DNA from: Breznakia pachnodae
GTDB lineage: Bacteria; Bacillota_I; Bacilli_A; Erysipelotrichales; Erysipelotrichaceae
NCBI RefSeq assembly: GCF_030814225.1
Contig: NZ_JAUSUR010000001.1
Location: 1-64,000 of the forward strand
Length of the DNA: 64,000 bases
Reading direction: 5' to 3'
The notes under the pieces were generated by a model. The model searched no databases. It saw nothing but the letters and a program-made list of their open reading frames with translations, and was not told the origin of the DNA. A program made the position numbers and the translations under genes. This document shows positions 35,205-44,448 of this stretch, piece after piece. Each line of letters begins with the position of its first letter. Within the stretch, counting starts at the first letter, position 1.

Positions 35205-36484
35205 CAAAACGGACTCCGTTTCTCAACGGCTCGTTTGACCTGATTCTTAGTCATTGCAATAATGGACTGACAAACTCCAAGCATCATGGATATTGCAAGT
35301 AAGGAACTACCACCTGAAGAAATAAATAATAATGGTACTCCAGTCAATGGTAACAACGCACTAACTCCACCTACATTTAAGATAAAGTGCAGTGAGAGAT
35401 ATAAGGCACATCCAACCAAGATTAGCCGGTAACCATCACTCTTTGTCTTCTTGGCATAATAGAATAAGCGATATAAGATAAGGGCATATCCAAGTACAAT
35501 AACTAACAATCCAAACAATCCTAGTTCTTCAATTGTAACTGACAATATAAAGTCAGTATCAGCTTCTGGTAAGTAACCATACTTCAGTTCACTACTACCA
35601 ATACCTAATCCACTCATACCTCCATTGGCAATCGCATACAAACTATAAACCAAGTTATATCCAGTATCATAAATATCTTCAAATGGATTTGCGGCATTGA
35701 TAAAACGTTTCACCTTATACCCATCACCTAAGACAGAAGTTAATATTTTCATCCCAAAATCTGTCATAACTAAAATCATTGCAATGATTACGATAAATAA
35801 ACCAATCTTTACCAGTTTCTGAGCAGGTGCTAAGTTCCCATGAGAAGGAATAATAAAACAAGTAAAGAATAATAAGAATAAGATAATTGCAGTCCCCATA
35901 TCGGGTTGAATAATAATAATCGCTAAGAACGCTAAAAAGAATAACGTTGGTCGCTTCATATACGTTATTAAGTCAACTTTTGCAGCACCAAAATGATTTA
36001 CAGTTAATCCCATCAGGATAACTAAATACACTTTCGCAAACTCACTTGGCTGAATCGTTCCTAATCCCAATGGCAATTGAATCCACGCTTTCGCTCCATT
36101 AACCGCCGGGAATGCAAGTGTAGCTGCCAACAAAATAACTACAAATACACCGACCATAGTAAATAACTGATTAAAGTTCTTTTTTCGTTTCCACTTAAAA
36201 AAATTAACAGCCAGCTTTACCATCATGAAATATGACAAGATAACAAAGAGCAGCTGCTTAATTATTGTTCGAATTACCACATCCGATTGAATCACCTGTT
36301 CTCCACCAACCGTAATGACACTTTGTCCAACACTGGTAGAAACAACCATGATGCTTCCAAACAACATTAATAATATTACACAGGCATGAATTGCTTTGTC
36401 ATATCCGCCTGGCATTTTTAATTGAAAAAATTGTATAATTCTCTTCACATAATCACCTAAGTAATATTTTACCTCATTTTTCAT
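35204..36484 (-). CDS. ftsW: SEDS peptidoglycan polymerase FtsW/RodA
   Basis: Up to 426 residues with ten membrane helices. The SEDS signature is clear: TDFILSVTIEELGLFG with the catalytic Asp region, GLTVNHFG..., and LPLTGVPLLFISSGGSSLL near the end. It polymerises lipid II into glycan with a class B penicillin-binding protein. FtsW fits slightly better than RodA by the C-terminal block, but the distinction is not secure. The ATG at 36484 lacks a ribosome site; a GTG at codon 13 (36448) is preceded by AGGTGA and may be the true start. Confidence 0.88.
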   Translation of the reverse strand: MKNEVKYYLGDYVKRIIQFFQLKMPGGYDKAIHACVILLMLFGSIMVVSTSVGQSVITVGGEQVIQSDVVIRTIIKQLLFVILSYFMMVKLAVNFFKWKRKKNFNQLFTMVGVFVVILLAATLAFPAVNGAKAWIQLPLGLGTIQPSEFAKVYLVILMGLTVNHFGAAKVDLITYMKRPTLFFLAFLAIIIIQPDMGTAIILFLLFFTCFIIPSHGNLAPAQKLVKIGLFIVIIAMILVMTDFGMKILTSVLGDGYKVKRFINAANPFEDIYDTGYNLVYSLYAIANGGMSGLGIGSSELKYGYLPEADTDFILSVTIEELGLFGLLVIVLGYALILYRLFYYAKKTKSDGYRLILVGCALYLSLHFILNVGGVSALLPLTGVPLLFISSGGSSLLAISMMLGVCQSIIAMTKNQVKRAVEKRSPF

Positions 36485-36561
36485 GTTTTTGAAATATTTA
36501 TATTCTATTTACTTCCATTCTTGTAAAATTTTTTATAGAATAGTATCAAGTAGGTGAAAAT

Positions 36562-37134
36562 ATGAGATTATCAATGAATGATGTTATTAAGGACACAGAT
36601 CCTTTAATAAGAGAAAAATCGGAAGAAGTAAAACTTCCACTAAGCAAAGAAGACGCTGAGTTACTGAGCGCAATGCACCAGTTTGTGGCAGACTCTACAG
36701 ATGATGAAAAGGTTGAAAAGTATAACCTTCGTCCTGCAGTTGGTCTTGCAGCAGTTCAACTTGGTGTTTTAAAAAGAATGCTGGCAGTCGTAATCCGCGA
36801 GTATGATGAAGAAGATAATGAAATTGATGTACAGGAATATGCACTAGCTAACCCTAAAATCATTTCACATTCTGTTCAAAAGTCATACCTTGCCAATGGT
36901 GAAGGCTGTCTGTCAGTAGATGATGTGCATGAAGGTATTGTACCTCGGCATGCAAGAATTACAGTAAAAGGTTACGACCTTCTTACAAAAAAAGATGTTC
37001 AGATTCGTGCGAAAGGCTATATCGCAATTGTCTTGCAACACGAAATAGATCATCTGAATGGTGTCTTATACTATGATCATATTGATGAAATAACTGATCC
37101 AGCAGTATTAGAGGACGCAATTGTAATTGAATAG
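36562..37134 (+). CDS. def: Peptide deformylase
   Basis: 190 residues, type 2 (Gram-positive) size. The three motifs are AVGLAAVQLG (normally GxGLAAPQ, so Val replaces Pro and Ala the first Gly), EGCLSV with the metal cysteine, and QHEIDHLNGVLYYD with HExxH. It removes the formyl group from nascent proteins. Divergent from ftsW; plus-strand start after AGGTGA. Confidence 0.92.
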   Translation: MRLSMNDVIKDTDPLIREKSEEVKLPLSKEDAELLSAMHQFVADSTDDEKVEKYNLRPAVGLAAVQLGVLKRMLAVVIREYDEEDNEIDVQEYALANPKIISHSVQKSYLANGEGCLSVDDVHEGIVPRHARITVKGYDLLTKKDVQIRAKGYIAIVLQHEIDHLNGVLYYDHIDEITDPAVLEDAIVIE

Positions 37135-37137
37135 AAG

Positions 37138-37160
37138 ACTCTTTATGCAAAGAGTTTTTT
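37138..37160 (+). terminator. Terminator of def
   Basis: Stem ACTCTTT (37138-37144) / AAAGAGT (37149-37155) with ATGC loop and TTTTT. Confidence 0.8.
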
Positions 37161-37162
37161 AT

Positions 37163-37190
37163 TTGGATAATTTTTAAAGTATGATATAAT
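37163..37190 (+). promoter_or_regulatory. Promoter of the RNase J gene
   Basis: TTGGAT (37163-37168), 16-bp spacer, TATAAT (37185-37190). Confidence 0.6.
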
Positions 37191-37224
37191 ACTTACAGTA
37201 CATGGTGTTTGAAAGGAGAAATGA

Positions 37225-39030
37225 ATGAAAGAAGTAAACAAAACACCGAAAACGCAATCTAAAAATTCAAACCAAACTCATAATAGGTTTAAAATCAGAA
37301 ATGATGACACCTTGGTCTATGCCTTAGGTGGTTTAGGCGAGGTCGGTAAAAATATGTATTGTCTTGAACAAGGCAACGAAATTTTAATAGTCGACGCAGG
37401 GGTGCGTTTTCCGGATGATGAATTACTAGGAGTAGATGCGGTAATACCAGAATTTACTCATCTAGTACAAAACAACAAAAAGAAAAAAACATTAGTGATT
37501 ACCCATGGTCATGAAGACCATATTGGAGGTATTCCCTATTTATTACAAACAGTGCAGATTGATGCGATTTACGCACCACAATTTGCATGTGCATTAATTA
37601 TGAAGAAATTAGAGGAACGAAAAATAAAAGGTGTAAAGATTCGTCAGATTGACTGTAATTCAAAAGTTAAGATGAAGAACTTCACTTGTGGGTTCTTTGA
37701 TACTACTCACTCAATTCCTGACACTTTAGGAATTATTATCAATACGCCAAATGGTAGAGTTGTACATACTGGAGACTTTAAGTTCGACTTAACACCAGTA
37801 GGAACAAACTCGGAATACCAAAAGATGGCTTATATTGGTCAAATCGGAGTAGATTTATTATTGAGTGATTCTACCAATGCAGGAGTTGAAGGATTCTCAA
37901 TCAGCGAAAAGAAAGTAGCTGCATCTATTTTAGATGTATTTAAGAAAACTGATGGAAGAATTATTGTTGCAACGTTTGCATCAAATGTATATCGTCTGTC
38001 ACAAATCTTAGACGCTGCAGTAAAATGTGGTAGAAAAGTTGCTGTCTTCGGACGTAGTATGGAAAATGTTTTAGATGTTGGTAGAAGACAAGGTAAAATC
38101 AAAATTAAAGATTCGAACTTGTTATCACCAGATCAGTTAAACAAGTATCCACCAGAAAAGACATGTATCGTATGTACGGGATCGCAAGGTGAGCCATTAG
38201 CTGCCCTATCAAGGATTGCTGCTGGAACTCACAGACAGATCAAATTAAAACCGAACGATACAATTGTATTCTCATCAAGTCCAATCCCTGGAAATGGTGA
38301 TAGTGTAAACCAGGTTATTAACAAATTATATCGTGGTGGCGCAAATGTATTAACCAATTCTATTTTGAATAACTTGCATACAACAGGACATGCTTCACAA
38401 GATGAACAAAAACTGATGTTACAGTTAATGAAACCAAAATACTTTATGCCAATTCATGGTGAATATAAAATGTTGAAACAACATGCTGCCAGTGGTGAAG
38501 AAACTGGTGTTCCAAAAGATCACATCTTCACATTAGCAAATGGAGACTGTTTGGTAATGCGTAAAGGAAATATCTTCCTGAGCCCAGAACGGTTCCCTGC
38601 TGAAGATATTTATGTTGATGGAAATGATATCTCTGGTATCTCTACTGCTGTCTTAAAAGACCGTAAAGTACTTGCTGATAATGGATTGGTTTCTGTTATC
38701 ATACCAATTGATTCTCGTAAGAGTCAGGTATTGAGCAAACCAGTTATTGTTACTAGAGGATTTGTATTTATTAAGGATTCACAATCATTAATAAAAGAAG
38801 CTGAGCAAGTTGTATTTGAAGCATTAAAAGAAAGAATGCAGACAAAAACAACATTTGGTGAAATTAAGAATACGGTTCGTAGCACATTAGAACCATTCTT
38901 ATATAAGAAAACCCATCGAAATCCAATTGTTATTCCTGTAATCTTAAATTCAAAGGAAGCAATTGAAGAGATGCAGCAACGTAACAAAGCAAGAAAGAAA
39001 CCAACAAAAAAAGCAACTGCCACTGCATAA
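37225..39030 (+). CDS. rnjA: Ribonuclease J
   Basis: 601 residues. After a polar N-terminal extension (about 1-28) comes the metallo-beta-lactamase core: THGHEDHIGG near 90 (HxHxDH), TTHSIPD and HTGDFKFD, then the beta-CASP region and FMPIHGEYKML, and a C-terminal domain ending in a basic, lysine-rich tail. RNase J has 5'-3' exonuclease and endonuclease activity and is central to mRNA decay in Bacillota lacking RNase E. RnjA versus RnjB cannot be separated with certainty. Confidence 0.94.
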   Translation: MKEVNKTPKTQSKNSNQTHNRFKIRNDDTLVYALGGLGEVGKNMYCLEQGNEILIVDAGVRFPDDELLGVDAVIPEFTHLVQNNKKKKTLVITHGHEDHIGGIPYLLQTVQIDAIYAPQFACALIMKKLEERKIKGVKIRQIDCNSKVKMKNFTCGFFDTTHSIPDTLGIIINTPNGRVVHTGDFKFDLTPVGTNSEYQKMAYIGQIGVDLLLSDSTNAGVEGFSISEKKVAASILDVFKKTDGRIIVATFASNVYRLSQILDAAVKCGRKVAVFGRSMENVLDVGRRQGKIKIKDSNLLSPDQLNKYPPEKTCIVCTGSQGEPLAALSRIAAGTHRQIKLKPNDTIVFSSSPIPGNGDSVNQVINKLYRGGANVLTNSILNNLHTTGHASQDEQKLMLQLMKPKYFMPIHGEYKMLKQHAASGEETGVPKDHIFTLANGDCLVMRKGNIFLSPERFPAEDIYVDGNDISGISTAVLKDRKVLADNGLVSVIIPIDSRKSQVLSKPVIVTRGFVFIKDSQSLIKEAEQVVFEALKERMQTKTTFGEIKNTVRSTLEPFLYKKTHRNPIVIPVILNSKEAIEEMQQRNKARKKPTKKATATA

Positions 39031-39048
39031 GTGTGTAGTTGCTTTTCT
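39011..39048. terminator. Bidirectional terminator between RNase J and dapH
   Basis: AAGCAACT (39011-39018) pairs with AGTTGCTT (39037-39044); T-runs occur on both strands. It overlaps the last codons of the RNase J gene. Confidence 0.75.
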
Positions 39049-39053
39049 TTTGC

Positions 39054-39749
39054 TTATAATTTTCTAAGTGCTTCTTCCAGGCCTGTTTTACTTGCTGTTT
39101 TGTCATCTACATTTTTGATGACACGTGCTGGACAACCCGCAACCATTACTCCTGGCTCTACATCAGATAAAACAATCGACCCAGCAGCTACTACACTTCC
39201 TGTGCCAATTTTTACACCTTCAATAACAACCGCATTCGCACCTATGACAACATCATCTTCAACGATTACTGGAGTTGCACTTGCTGGCTCTACAACCCCT
39301 GCAAGTACCGTTCCTGCACCGATATGACAATTCTTGCCAACGATTGCTCTTCCTCCAAGAACACATCCCATATCAATCATTGTGTTATCACCAATAACCG
39401 CACCGATATTAATGATAGCACCCATCATAATGACTGCATTATTACCAATTTCTACCTGATCACGAATAATTGCACCTGGTTCAATCCTTGCGTTGATTTC
39501 TTTGATATCCAGTAATGGAATTGCAGAATTTCTAGCATTATTCTCAACATAATAATCAGTAATTAAATCTTTATATTTAGTTAATTGTGGCTCAATCATC
39601 TCCCACTCACCAATCAGAATTGGACTTTTACTGCAACCAAATGATTGACAATCGCTAAACTCTAGTTTTTCTTTTGCTTTCACAAACACTTTTACTGGTG
39701 TTTGTTTTTTTGAATCTCTAATAAAATTTATAATATCTTGTGCTTCCAT
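39054..39749 (-). CDS. dapH: Tetrahydrodipicolinate N-acetyltransferase
   Basis: 231 residues. The N-terminal DapH domain ([20 protein letters not shown]) precedes a left-handed beta-helix of hexapeptide repeats ([20 protein letters not shown] onward). It acetylates tetrahydrodipicolinate with acetyl-CoA, committing lysine synthesis to the acetylase branch. Last gene of lysA-dapF-dapA-dapB-dapH. Confidence 0.95.
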   Translation of the reverse strand: MEAQDIINFIRDSKKQTPVKVFVKAKEKLEFSDCQSFGCSKSPILIGEWEMIEPQLTKYKDLITDYYVENNARNSAIPLLDIKEINARIEPGAIIRDQVEIGNNAVIMMGAIINIGAVIGDNTMIDMGCVLGGRAIVGKNCHIGAGTVLAGVVEPASATPVIVEDDVVIGANAVVIEGVKIGTGSVVAAGSIVLSDVEPGVMVAGCPARVIKNVDDKTASKTGLEEALRKL

Positions 39750-39760
39750 ATAGTCTCCCC

Positions 39761-40474
39761 TTATTTTGAAAATAATACGTCATTCATTGTATAGACACCA
39801 GGTTCTTGACCCACCAAAAACTCTGCTGCTTTAATAGCTCCATTTGCAAAAATATTCTTTGAGTGTGCCTCATGCTTAATTTCAAGCACTTCATCTTCAC
39901 CTGCAAAGATTACACTATGTTCACCAACAATTGTACCACCCCGTACTGCATGAACACCGATTTCTTTACCTCGTTTTGCTACACCTTCGCGACCAAATAC
40001 TTCTTCAAACTCACCATCTTGATTCATTGCTGATACTAACATCTTTGCTGTGCCACTTGGTGCATCTATCTTTTTATTATGATGTTTTTCAATTACTTCA
40101 ATATCAAATGTATCTTTTAATATTGGAGTTACCATTTTCAACACTTCCTCAAACACTGTAACCCCCAGAGAGAAGTTAGCAGTATATACAATAGGTGCTA
40201 ATTTTGATGCATCATAAATCGACTTAATTTGATCTTCACTAAATCCAGTAGTTGCTATTACTAATGGTTTTTTATTTTTGGTTGCATAATCAAGCAACAT
40301 TGATAAGTTAGCTGGATTAGAGAAATCAATCATTACATCAAAGTCGTCTTTCACTTCATTGATATCCTTTAATTGATCCAAACTTACAATCCCTGCAACA
40401 GTATGACCCTTTTCTAGTAGCCTTTGTTCAATGAACTTCCCCATTGCACCATATCCAATCAAAGCTACTTTCAT
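39761..40474 (-). CDS. dapB: 4-hydroxy-tetrahydrodipicolinate reductase
   Basis: 237 residues. N-terminal dinucleotide motif [11 protein letters not shown]; the catalytic block [18 protein letters not shown] near 130-147 is diagnostic. It uses NAD(P)H to make tetrahydrodipicolinate. ATGA overlap (4 bp) with dapA. Confidence 0.95.
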   Translation of the reverse strand: MKVALIGYGAMGKFIEQRLLEKGHTVAGIVSLDQLKDINEVKDDFDVMIDFSNPANLSMLLDYATKNKKPLVIATTGFSEDQIKSIYDASKLAPIVYTANFSLGVTVFEEVLKMVTPILKDTFDIEVIEKHHNKKIDAPSGTAKMLVSAMNQDGEFEEVFGREGVAKRGKEIGVHAVRGGTIVGEHSVIFAGEDEVLEIKHEAHSKNIFANGAIKAAEFLVGQEPGVYTMNDVLFSK

Positions 40475-41352
40475 ACATTCTTTCCTAGTACTTTCATTTC
40501 TTTGATTAAGACATTACGGTTTACTTCACTCATATACGTTAATGGTAAACGATATCCTCCAACACCCATTCCAGCTAAATTCATTGCTTCTTTAACTGGG
40601 ATTGGATTTGTTTCTATAAATAAAGCATTAATGAAATCCAAGTAATTCAATTGAATATCAAGCGCTTCTTTTGTCTTGCCATCTAAATAATATCGAACCA
40701 TATTATGCATTTCTTCAGGGATAATGTTAGCTGCAACCGAAATCACTCCGCATCCCCCTAGTGATAATGCAGGAACAACCATATCATCATTACCAGAATA
40801 AATTTGGAAATCATCACTTGCCAGTTTAGCAATTGTTGCAAGATAAGAAATATTTCCACTTGCCTCTTTAATTGCAGCAACATTTGGATGTGTTGCCAAA
40901 CGTTTTACTACTGAATAAGGAATTGAGCATCCTGTTCTTCCTGGTACATTATATAAAATTAATGGTGTTTTAATAACATCTGCAACCGTTTTAAAATGAA
41001 GATACATTCCTTCTTCATTTGCCTTGTTGTAGTATGGTGAGATAACTAGCAGCGCATCTGCCCCCATTTCTTCATACTTCTTACAATAGGTTACCTGTGT
41101 ATCCGTATTATTTGATCCAGCTCCTACGTAAACTGGAATTCTCTTATTTACTTTTTCAATTGTATATTTCACTACCGAGTCATCTTCTTCATGTGATAAT
41201 GTAGGTGTTTCACCTGTTGTTCCTAACACAAGTAGTGCATCCGTTTTCTTTTCAATATGAAATTCAATCAATTCTCCTAATTTGTTGAAGTTGATACTTC
41301 CATTATCATTAAACGGTGTAATCAGTGCAACAATACTTCCTTCTACTAACAT
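40471..41352 (-). CDS. dapA: 4-hydroxy-tetrahydrodipicolinate synthase
   Basis: 293 residues. Schiff-base lysine in AAIKEASGN near 163, TTGETPTL near 44, and the YNVPGRTG tyrosine near 135 give an intact active site. It condenses pyruvate with aspartate semialdehyde. Overlaps dapF by 7 bp and dapB by 4 bp. Confidence 0.96.
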   Translation of the reverse strand: MLVEGSIVALITPFNDNGSINFNKLGELIEFHIEKKTDALLVLGTTGETPTLSHEEDDSVVKYTIEKVNKRIPVYVGAGSNNTDTQVTYCKKYEEMGADALLVISPYYNKANEEGMYLHFKTVADVIKTPLILYNVPGRTGCSIPYSVVKRLATHPNVAAIKEASGNISYLATIAKLASDDFQIYSGNDDMVVPALSLGGCGVISVAANIIPEEMHNMVRYYLDGKTKEALDIQLNYLDFINALFIETNPIPVKEAMNLAGMGVGGYRLPLTYMSEVNRNVLIKEMKVLGKNV

Positions 41353-42155
41353 AATCTTACCTCCTTTATGTCTAGTGTTCCCTCTGCAATAAAAGTTGCA
41401 GGGCCTTTCATCATAATATAATCATCTTGATAACGAATGTGCAGATCACCTAATTCCAGATGAACAATTACCTCATCATCAACCAATCCTTTTTTATTCG
41501 CATATACAAAACTTGCACAACATCCAGTACCACAAGCTTTGGTAATTCCAACTCCACGCTCATAAGTGATAACATTCATATTCTTTCGATCACTTATCTC
41601 AACAAAATTTACATTTGTCTTTTCTTTAAATGTATCATCATTACAGATTGCCATACCAACTACTTCCGCATCCATATCGCTGAATGAATCAACAAATAGT
41701 ACCGTATGAACAGTTCCCATAAAGACACTACATAACTTAAATCCATGCAATTCAAACTCTTCAATATTAACATCACTTTCAATATGAAGTAATTCCTTAT
41801 CAAACAATGGTTTTCCCATGTTTACTTCAAATAAATCATGTTCACAGTTTACTGATAAAATACCAGAACCAGTAATTACATCAAATATTGTTGTATCTAC
41901 AAGTTTCTTATCCATTACATATTTAGAAAAACAACGAATTCCATTACCACACATTGGAGCCATTGTCCCATCCTGATTATAGAACAGCATCTCTAATGGT
42001 TTTTGTTTTACCACAATACAACCATCAGCACCAATACCAGTATCATTACTGCAGACATGAATCGCTAAATCACTTAATACATATTGTTTTACTTGCTCAT
42101 AATCTACAATAACAAAACTATTTCCACATCCATGATATTTGGAAAAAGAAATCAT
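41346..42155 (-). CDS. dapF: Diaminopimelate epimerase
   Basis: 269 residues. The two catalytic cysteines lie in MCGNGIRCFS near 70 and KACGTGCCASF near 215. It converts L,L- to meso-diaminopimelate, needed for lysine and probably for the wall peptide. Overlaps lysA by 4 bp. Confidence 0.95.
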   Translation of the reverse strand: MISFSKYHGCGNSFVIVDYEQVKQYVLSDLAIHVCSNDTGIGADGCIVVKQKPLEMLFYNQDGTMAPMCGNGIRCFSKYVMDKKLVDTTIFDVITGSGILSVNCEHDLFEVNMGKPLFDKELLHIESDVNIEEFELHGFKLCSVFMGTVHTVLFVDSFSDMDAEVVGMAICNDDTFKEKTNVNFVEISDRKNMNVITYERGVGITKACGTGCCASFVYANKKGLVDDEVIVHLELGDLHIRYQDDYIMMKGPATFIAEGTLDIKEVRLC

Positions 42156-43414
42156 AGTTGAAGCTCCTTCTCCTCATTTAATGCTAATTGATCTTCATAA
42201 GTTTCACGACGAACTACCTGTCTGGCTTTTCCATCTTTCACAAACACAACTGCTGGTTTATTCAAACAGTTATAATTACTTGCCATTGAATATCCATAAG
42301 CACCAGTTGTATAAACAACTAAAATATCATTTGTTTCTACTTTAGGTAATTTTGCATCATGAATAATAATATCTCCACTCTCGCAACATTTTCCTGCAAC
42401 TTCATATGTATAGTCTTTTGCCTGATCCATTTTATTTGCTATATCACAAGCATATTTCGCATCATATAGTGCCGGACGAATATTATCAGCCATTCCTCCA
42501 TCAATAAAGATAAACTCTTTATTTTGAGTTTTTTTAGTAAAACCAACTTCATATAATGTATAACCTGCTTCACCAACAATACTTCTACCAGGTTCCATAC
42601 ACACTTTATCCAGTTGAACATCATGTGTATGTAAACTTTGATTGATGGCTTCAATCAGTTTGATACATAAGTCTTTTGTTGGAATTGGTGTATCTTCATC
42701 CGTATATCTGACTCCAAATCCACCACCAATATTCAAGACTGATGTTGGTTCTCCCATCTCTTTTATAAAAGCAATCATTTTATCAATTGCTGCAACAAAC
42801 GCATGTTCTTCAAATATCTGAGATCCTATATGTGAATGAAACCCATCAAACACAACATACTCACTATCATTTACTTTTGCGATCATTTCTTTGATATCAT
42901 CTTTTTGATCAATACTGATACCAAATTTTGAATCACTTGTTGCTGTCATAATAAATTCATGTGTATGAGCCTCTACTTTAGGATTCACACGAATTAACAC
43001 ATGAACCTCTTTCTTTAGCTTTTCTGCCAAGTGAATTACCTGATCCACCTCATACATATTATCCATAATAATCGTTTTCACTCCATACTCAAGAGCCATG
43101 ATTATTTCATCATTTAATTTGTTGTTCCCGTGAAAATAAATATTTTCAGAAGGAAAATTTGCTTTTTTAGCTATCGATAATTCTCCACCACTTACCACAT
43201 CAATACTGCATCCATAAGCATTCAGCTTTTCTAATAAAGCTACACAAGTAAATGCTTTTGATGCATATACTATTTCGGTATCGAAATTTTCACTCTTAAA
43301 ATATGTTTGGTAATCTTCTACCTTTTTTTCTATTTGTGTTTCATCATAAACATATAATGGACTACCACATGCTTTTAATAATTCATCACAACGAACTTTT
43401 CCAATTTGTAACAT
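42152..43414 (-). CDS. lysA: Diaminopimelate decarboxylase
   Basis: 420 residues from the ATG after GTGGAGG. A start 9 codons earlier lies inside the riboswitch terminator and is rejected. PLP lysine in YASKAFTC near 54, HSHIGSQI near 195, GGGFGVRY near 235 and CESGD near 340. It decarboxylates meso-DAP to lysine. First gene of the operon and directly under the lysine riboswitch. Confidence 0.96.
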   Translation of the reverse strand: MLQIGKVRCDELLKACGSPLYVYDETQIEKKVEDYQTYFKSENFDTEIVYASKAFTCVALLEKLNAYGCSIDVVSGGELSIAKKANFPSENIYFHGNNKLNDEIIMALEYGVKTIIMDNMYEVDQVIHLAEKLKKEVHVLIRVNPKVEAHTHEFIMTATSDSKFGISIDQKDDIKEMIAKVNDSEYVVFDGFHSHIGSQIFEEHAFVAAIDKMIAFIKEMGEPTSVLNIGGGFGVRYTDEDTPIPTKDLCIKLIEAINQSLHTHDVQLDKVCMEPGRSIVGEAGYTLYEVGFTKKTQNKEFIFIDGGMADNIRPALYDAKYACDIANKMDQAKDYTYEVAGKCCESGDIIIHDAKLPKVETNDILVVYTTGAYGYSMASNYNCLNKPAVVFVKDGKARQVVRRETYEDQLALNEEKELQL

Positions 43415-43435
43415 CGCTTTATCCTCCACAAAAAA

Positions 43436-43468
43436 AGTCAATAAGGTATACTCTTATTGACTAAAATT
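43436..43468 (-). terminator. Riboswitch-controlled terminator of lysA
   Basis: Perfect 10-bp stem AGTCAATAAG (43436-43445) / CTTATTGACT (43453-43462), followed on the minus strand by TTTTTT, just before the lysA ribosome site. Formed when lysine is bound. Confidence 0.85.
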
Positions 43469-43478
43469 ACATCACTAA

Positions 43479-43635
43479 GATAGCACACCTACTCACGTAG
43501 ACAGTCTTACAGTTCTTCACCATAAGCCCATACAATACATCTGCCAATCTATTGTATTCGGCGATTGCCCCTCCCATTATATGTCAACTGAATGCCTTCA
43601 TCCACATAATCGTCTTAGCTAACCGCGCCTCTATC
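43479..43635 (-). promoter_or_regulatory. Lysine riboswitch (L box)
   Basis: Minus-strand RNA with the conserved L-box landmarks in order: GATAGAGGCGCGG, GAAGGCATTCAG, AATGGGAGGGGCAATCGCCGAA, and the closing GTGTGCTATC. P1 is GATAG (43631-43635) with CTATC (43479-43483). Followed by the terminator at 43436-43462 and the lysA start. High lysine should cause termination and lower lysA-dapFABH expression. It occupies most of the 400-bp gap upstream of lysA. Confidence 0.9.
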
Positions 43636-43655
43636 ATCTATTAAGATTTGTATAT

Positions 43656-43683
43656 AGTATATCATAATTTTCTCATTCCACAA
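43656..43683 (-). promoter_or_regulatory. Promoter of the lysA operon
   Basis: Minus strand TTGTGG (43678-43683), 16-bp spacer, TATACT (43656-43661), about 20 bp before the riboswitch. The rest of the gap to 43843 is A/T-rich, with plus-strand promoter-like TTGAAC and TATATT near 43790-43820 for the next gene. Confidence 0.5.
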
Positions 43684-43843
43684 CCCCTATTATTTTGATA
43701 ACAGAAATACTGATCAATATTTTTCATCTATTCTCCTATTTCTTTTCCAATAGTTTTACATCATTAAATGGATAAAATCGTTCACTATTGAACAAGTTTA
43801 TATGATTTATGGTATATTATAGTCAAGTCTAAAGGAGAAACTT

Positions 43844-44011
43844 ATGGAAACAACAAACGACAAAGAACTTTTTGAAGCAAACACCAGTGTAAAAGAAGGA
43901 CGTTATCGCTGTAGCGAGTGTGATCATATTGCACTTATCTTTCGCGATGGAGATGATTTGCCAATCTGTCCCCAGTGTGGATGTTTCTATTGGTATAAAA
44001 TAGAGGAATAA
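43844..44011 (+). CDS. Small zinc-ribbon protein
   Basis: 55 residues: METTNDKELFEANTSVKEGR followed by YRCSEC and CPQCG. Two CxxC knuckles (Cys22/Cys25 and Cys42/Cys45) form a rubredoxin-like zinc ribbon, with GDDLPICPQCGC typical of rubrerythrin-type or YHFE-like domains. Strong AAAGGAG site. Stop codon 3 bp before the YjbQ gene, so they are cotranscribed. Function unknown; could bind Zn or Fe. Confidence 0.75.
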   Translation: METTNDKELFEANTSVKEGRYRCSECDHIALIFRDGDDLPICPQCGCFYWYKIEE

Positions 44012-44014
44012 TAT

Positions 44015-44431
44015 ATGAAATCATATCGAAAAGAATTATCCTTTCATCTTCCTACAAGAAGAGGACTTGTGAATATCACAAATGATGTTCAACAGGCAAT
44101 TGATGAAAGTGGTATAAAAGAAGGACTAGTGTTAATCAACGCAATGAATATTACTGCAAGTGTCTTTATCAATGATGATGAAGGTGGTTTGCATAATGAC
44201 TATGAGAAGTGGTTAGAAGGATTGGCTCCCGAAAAACCATACAGTCAATATCAGCATAATGGATATGAAGATAACGCTGATGCACATTTAAAACGTACCA
44301 TCATGGGGCGCGAAACAACGTGTGCAATCACAAACGGTGAGTTGGACTTTGGAACCTGGGAACAAATTTTCTATTTTGAATTCGATGGAAAACGCACAAA
44401 ACGAGTATTAATAAAAATCATAGGCGAATAA
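44015..44431 (+). CDS. YjbQ/UPF0047 family protein
   Basis: 138 residues. Family blocks: [13 protein letters not shown] at 17-29, [18 protein letters not shown] near 38-55, [14 protein letters not shown] near 86-99, and [18 protein letters not shown] near 108-125. The family has been annotated as secondary thiamine-phosphate synthase, but its physiological role is not settled. It is the second gene after the zinc-ribbon protein. Confidence 0.88.
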   Translation: MKSYRKELSFHLPTRRGLVNITNDVQQAIDESGIKEGLVLINAMNITASVFINDDEGGLHNDYEKWLEGLAPEKPYSQYQHNGYEDNADAHLKRTIMGRETTCAITNGELDFGTWEQIFYFEFDGKRTKRVLIKIIGE

Positions 44432-44448
44432 TATCACCTATGATTTTT
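44413..44448. terminator. Bidirectional terminator, YjbQ and MATE genes
   Basis: Twelve-bp stem AAAAATCATAGG (44413-44424) / CCTATGATTTTT (44437-44448) spanning both stop codons. Confidence 0.85.

Noticed and set aside
38724..39023. 99-codon frame antisense to the RNase J gene
   Set aside because: Shadow of a strongly supported gene.
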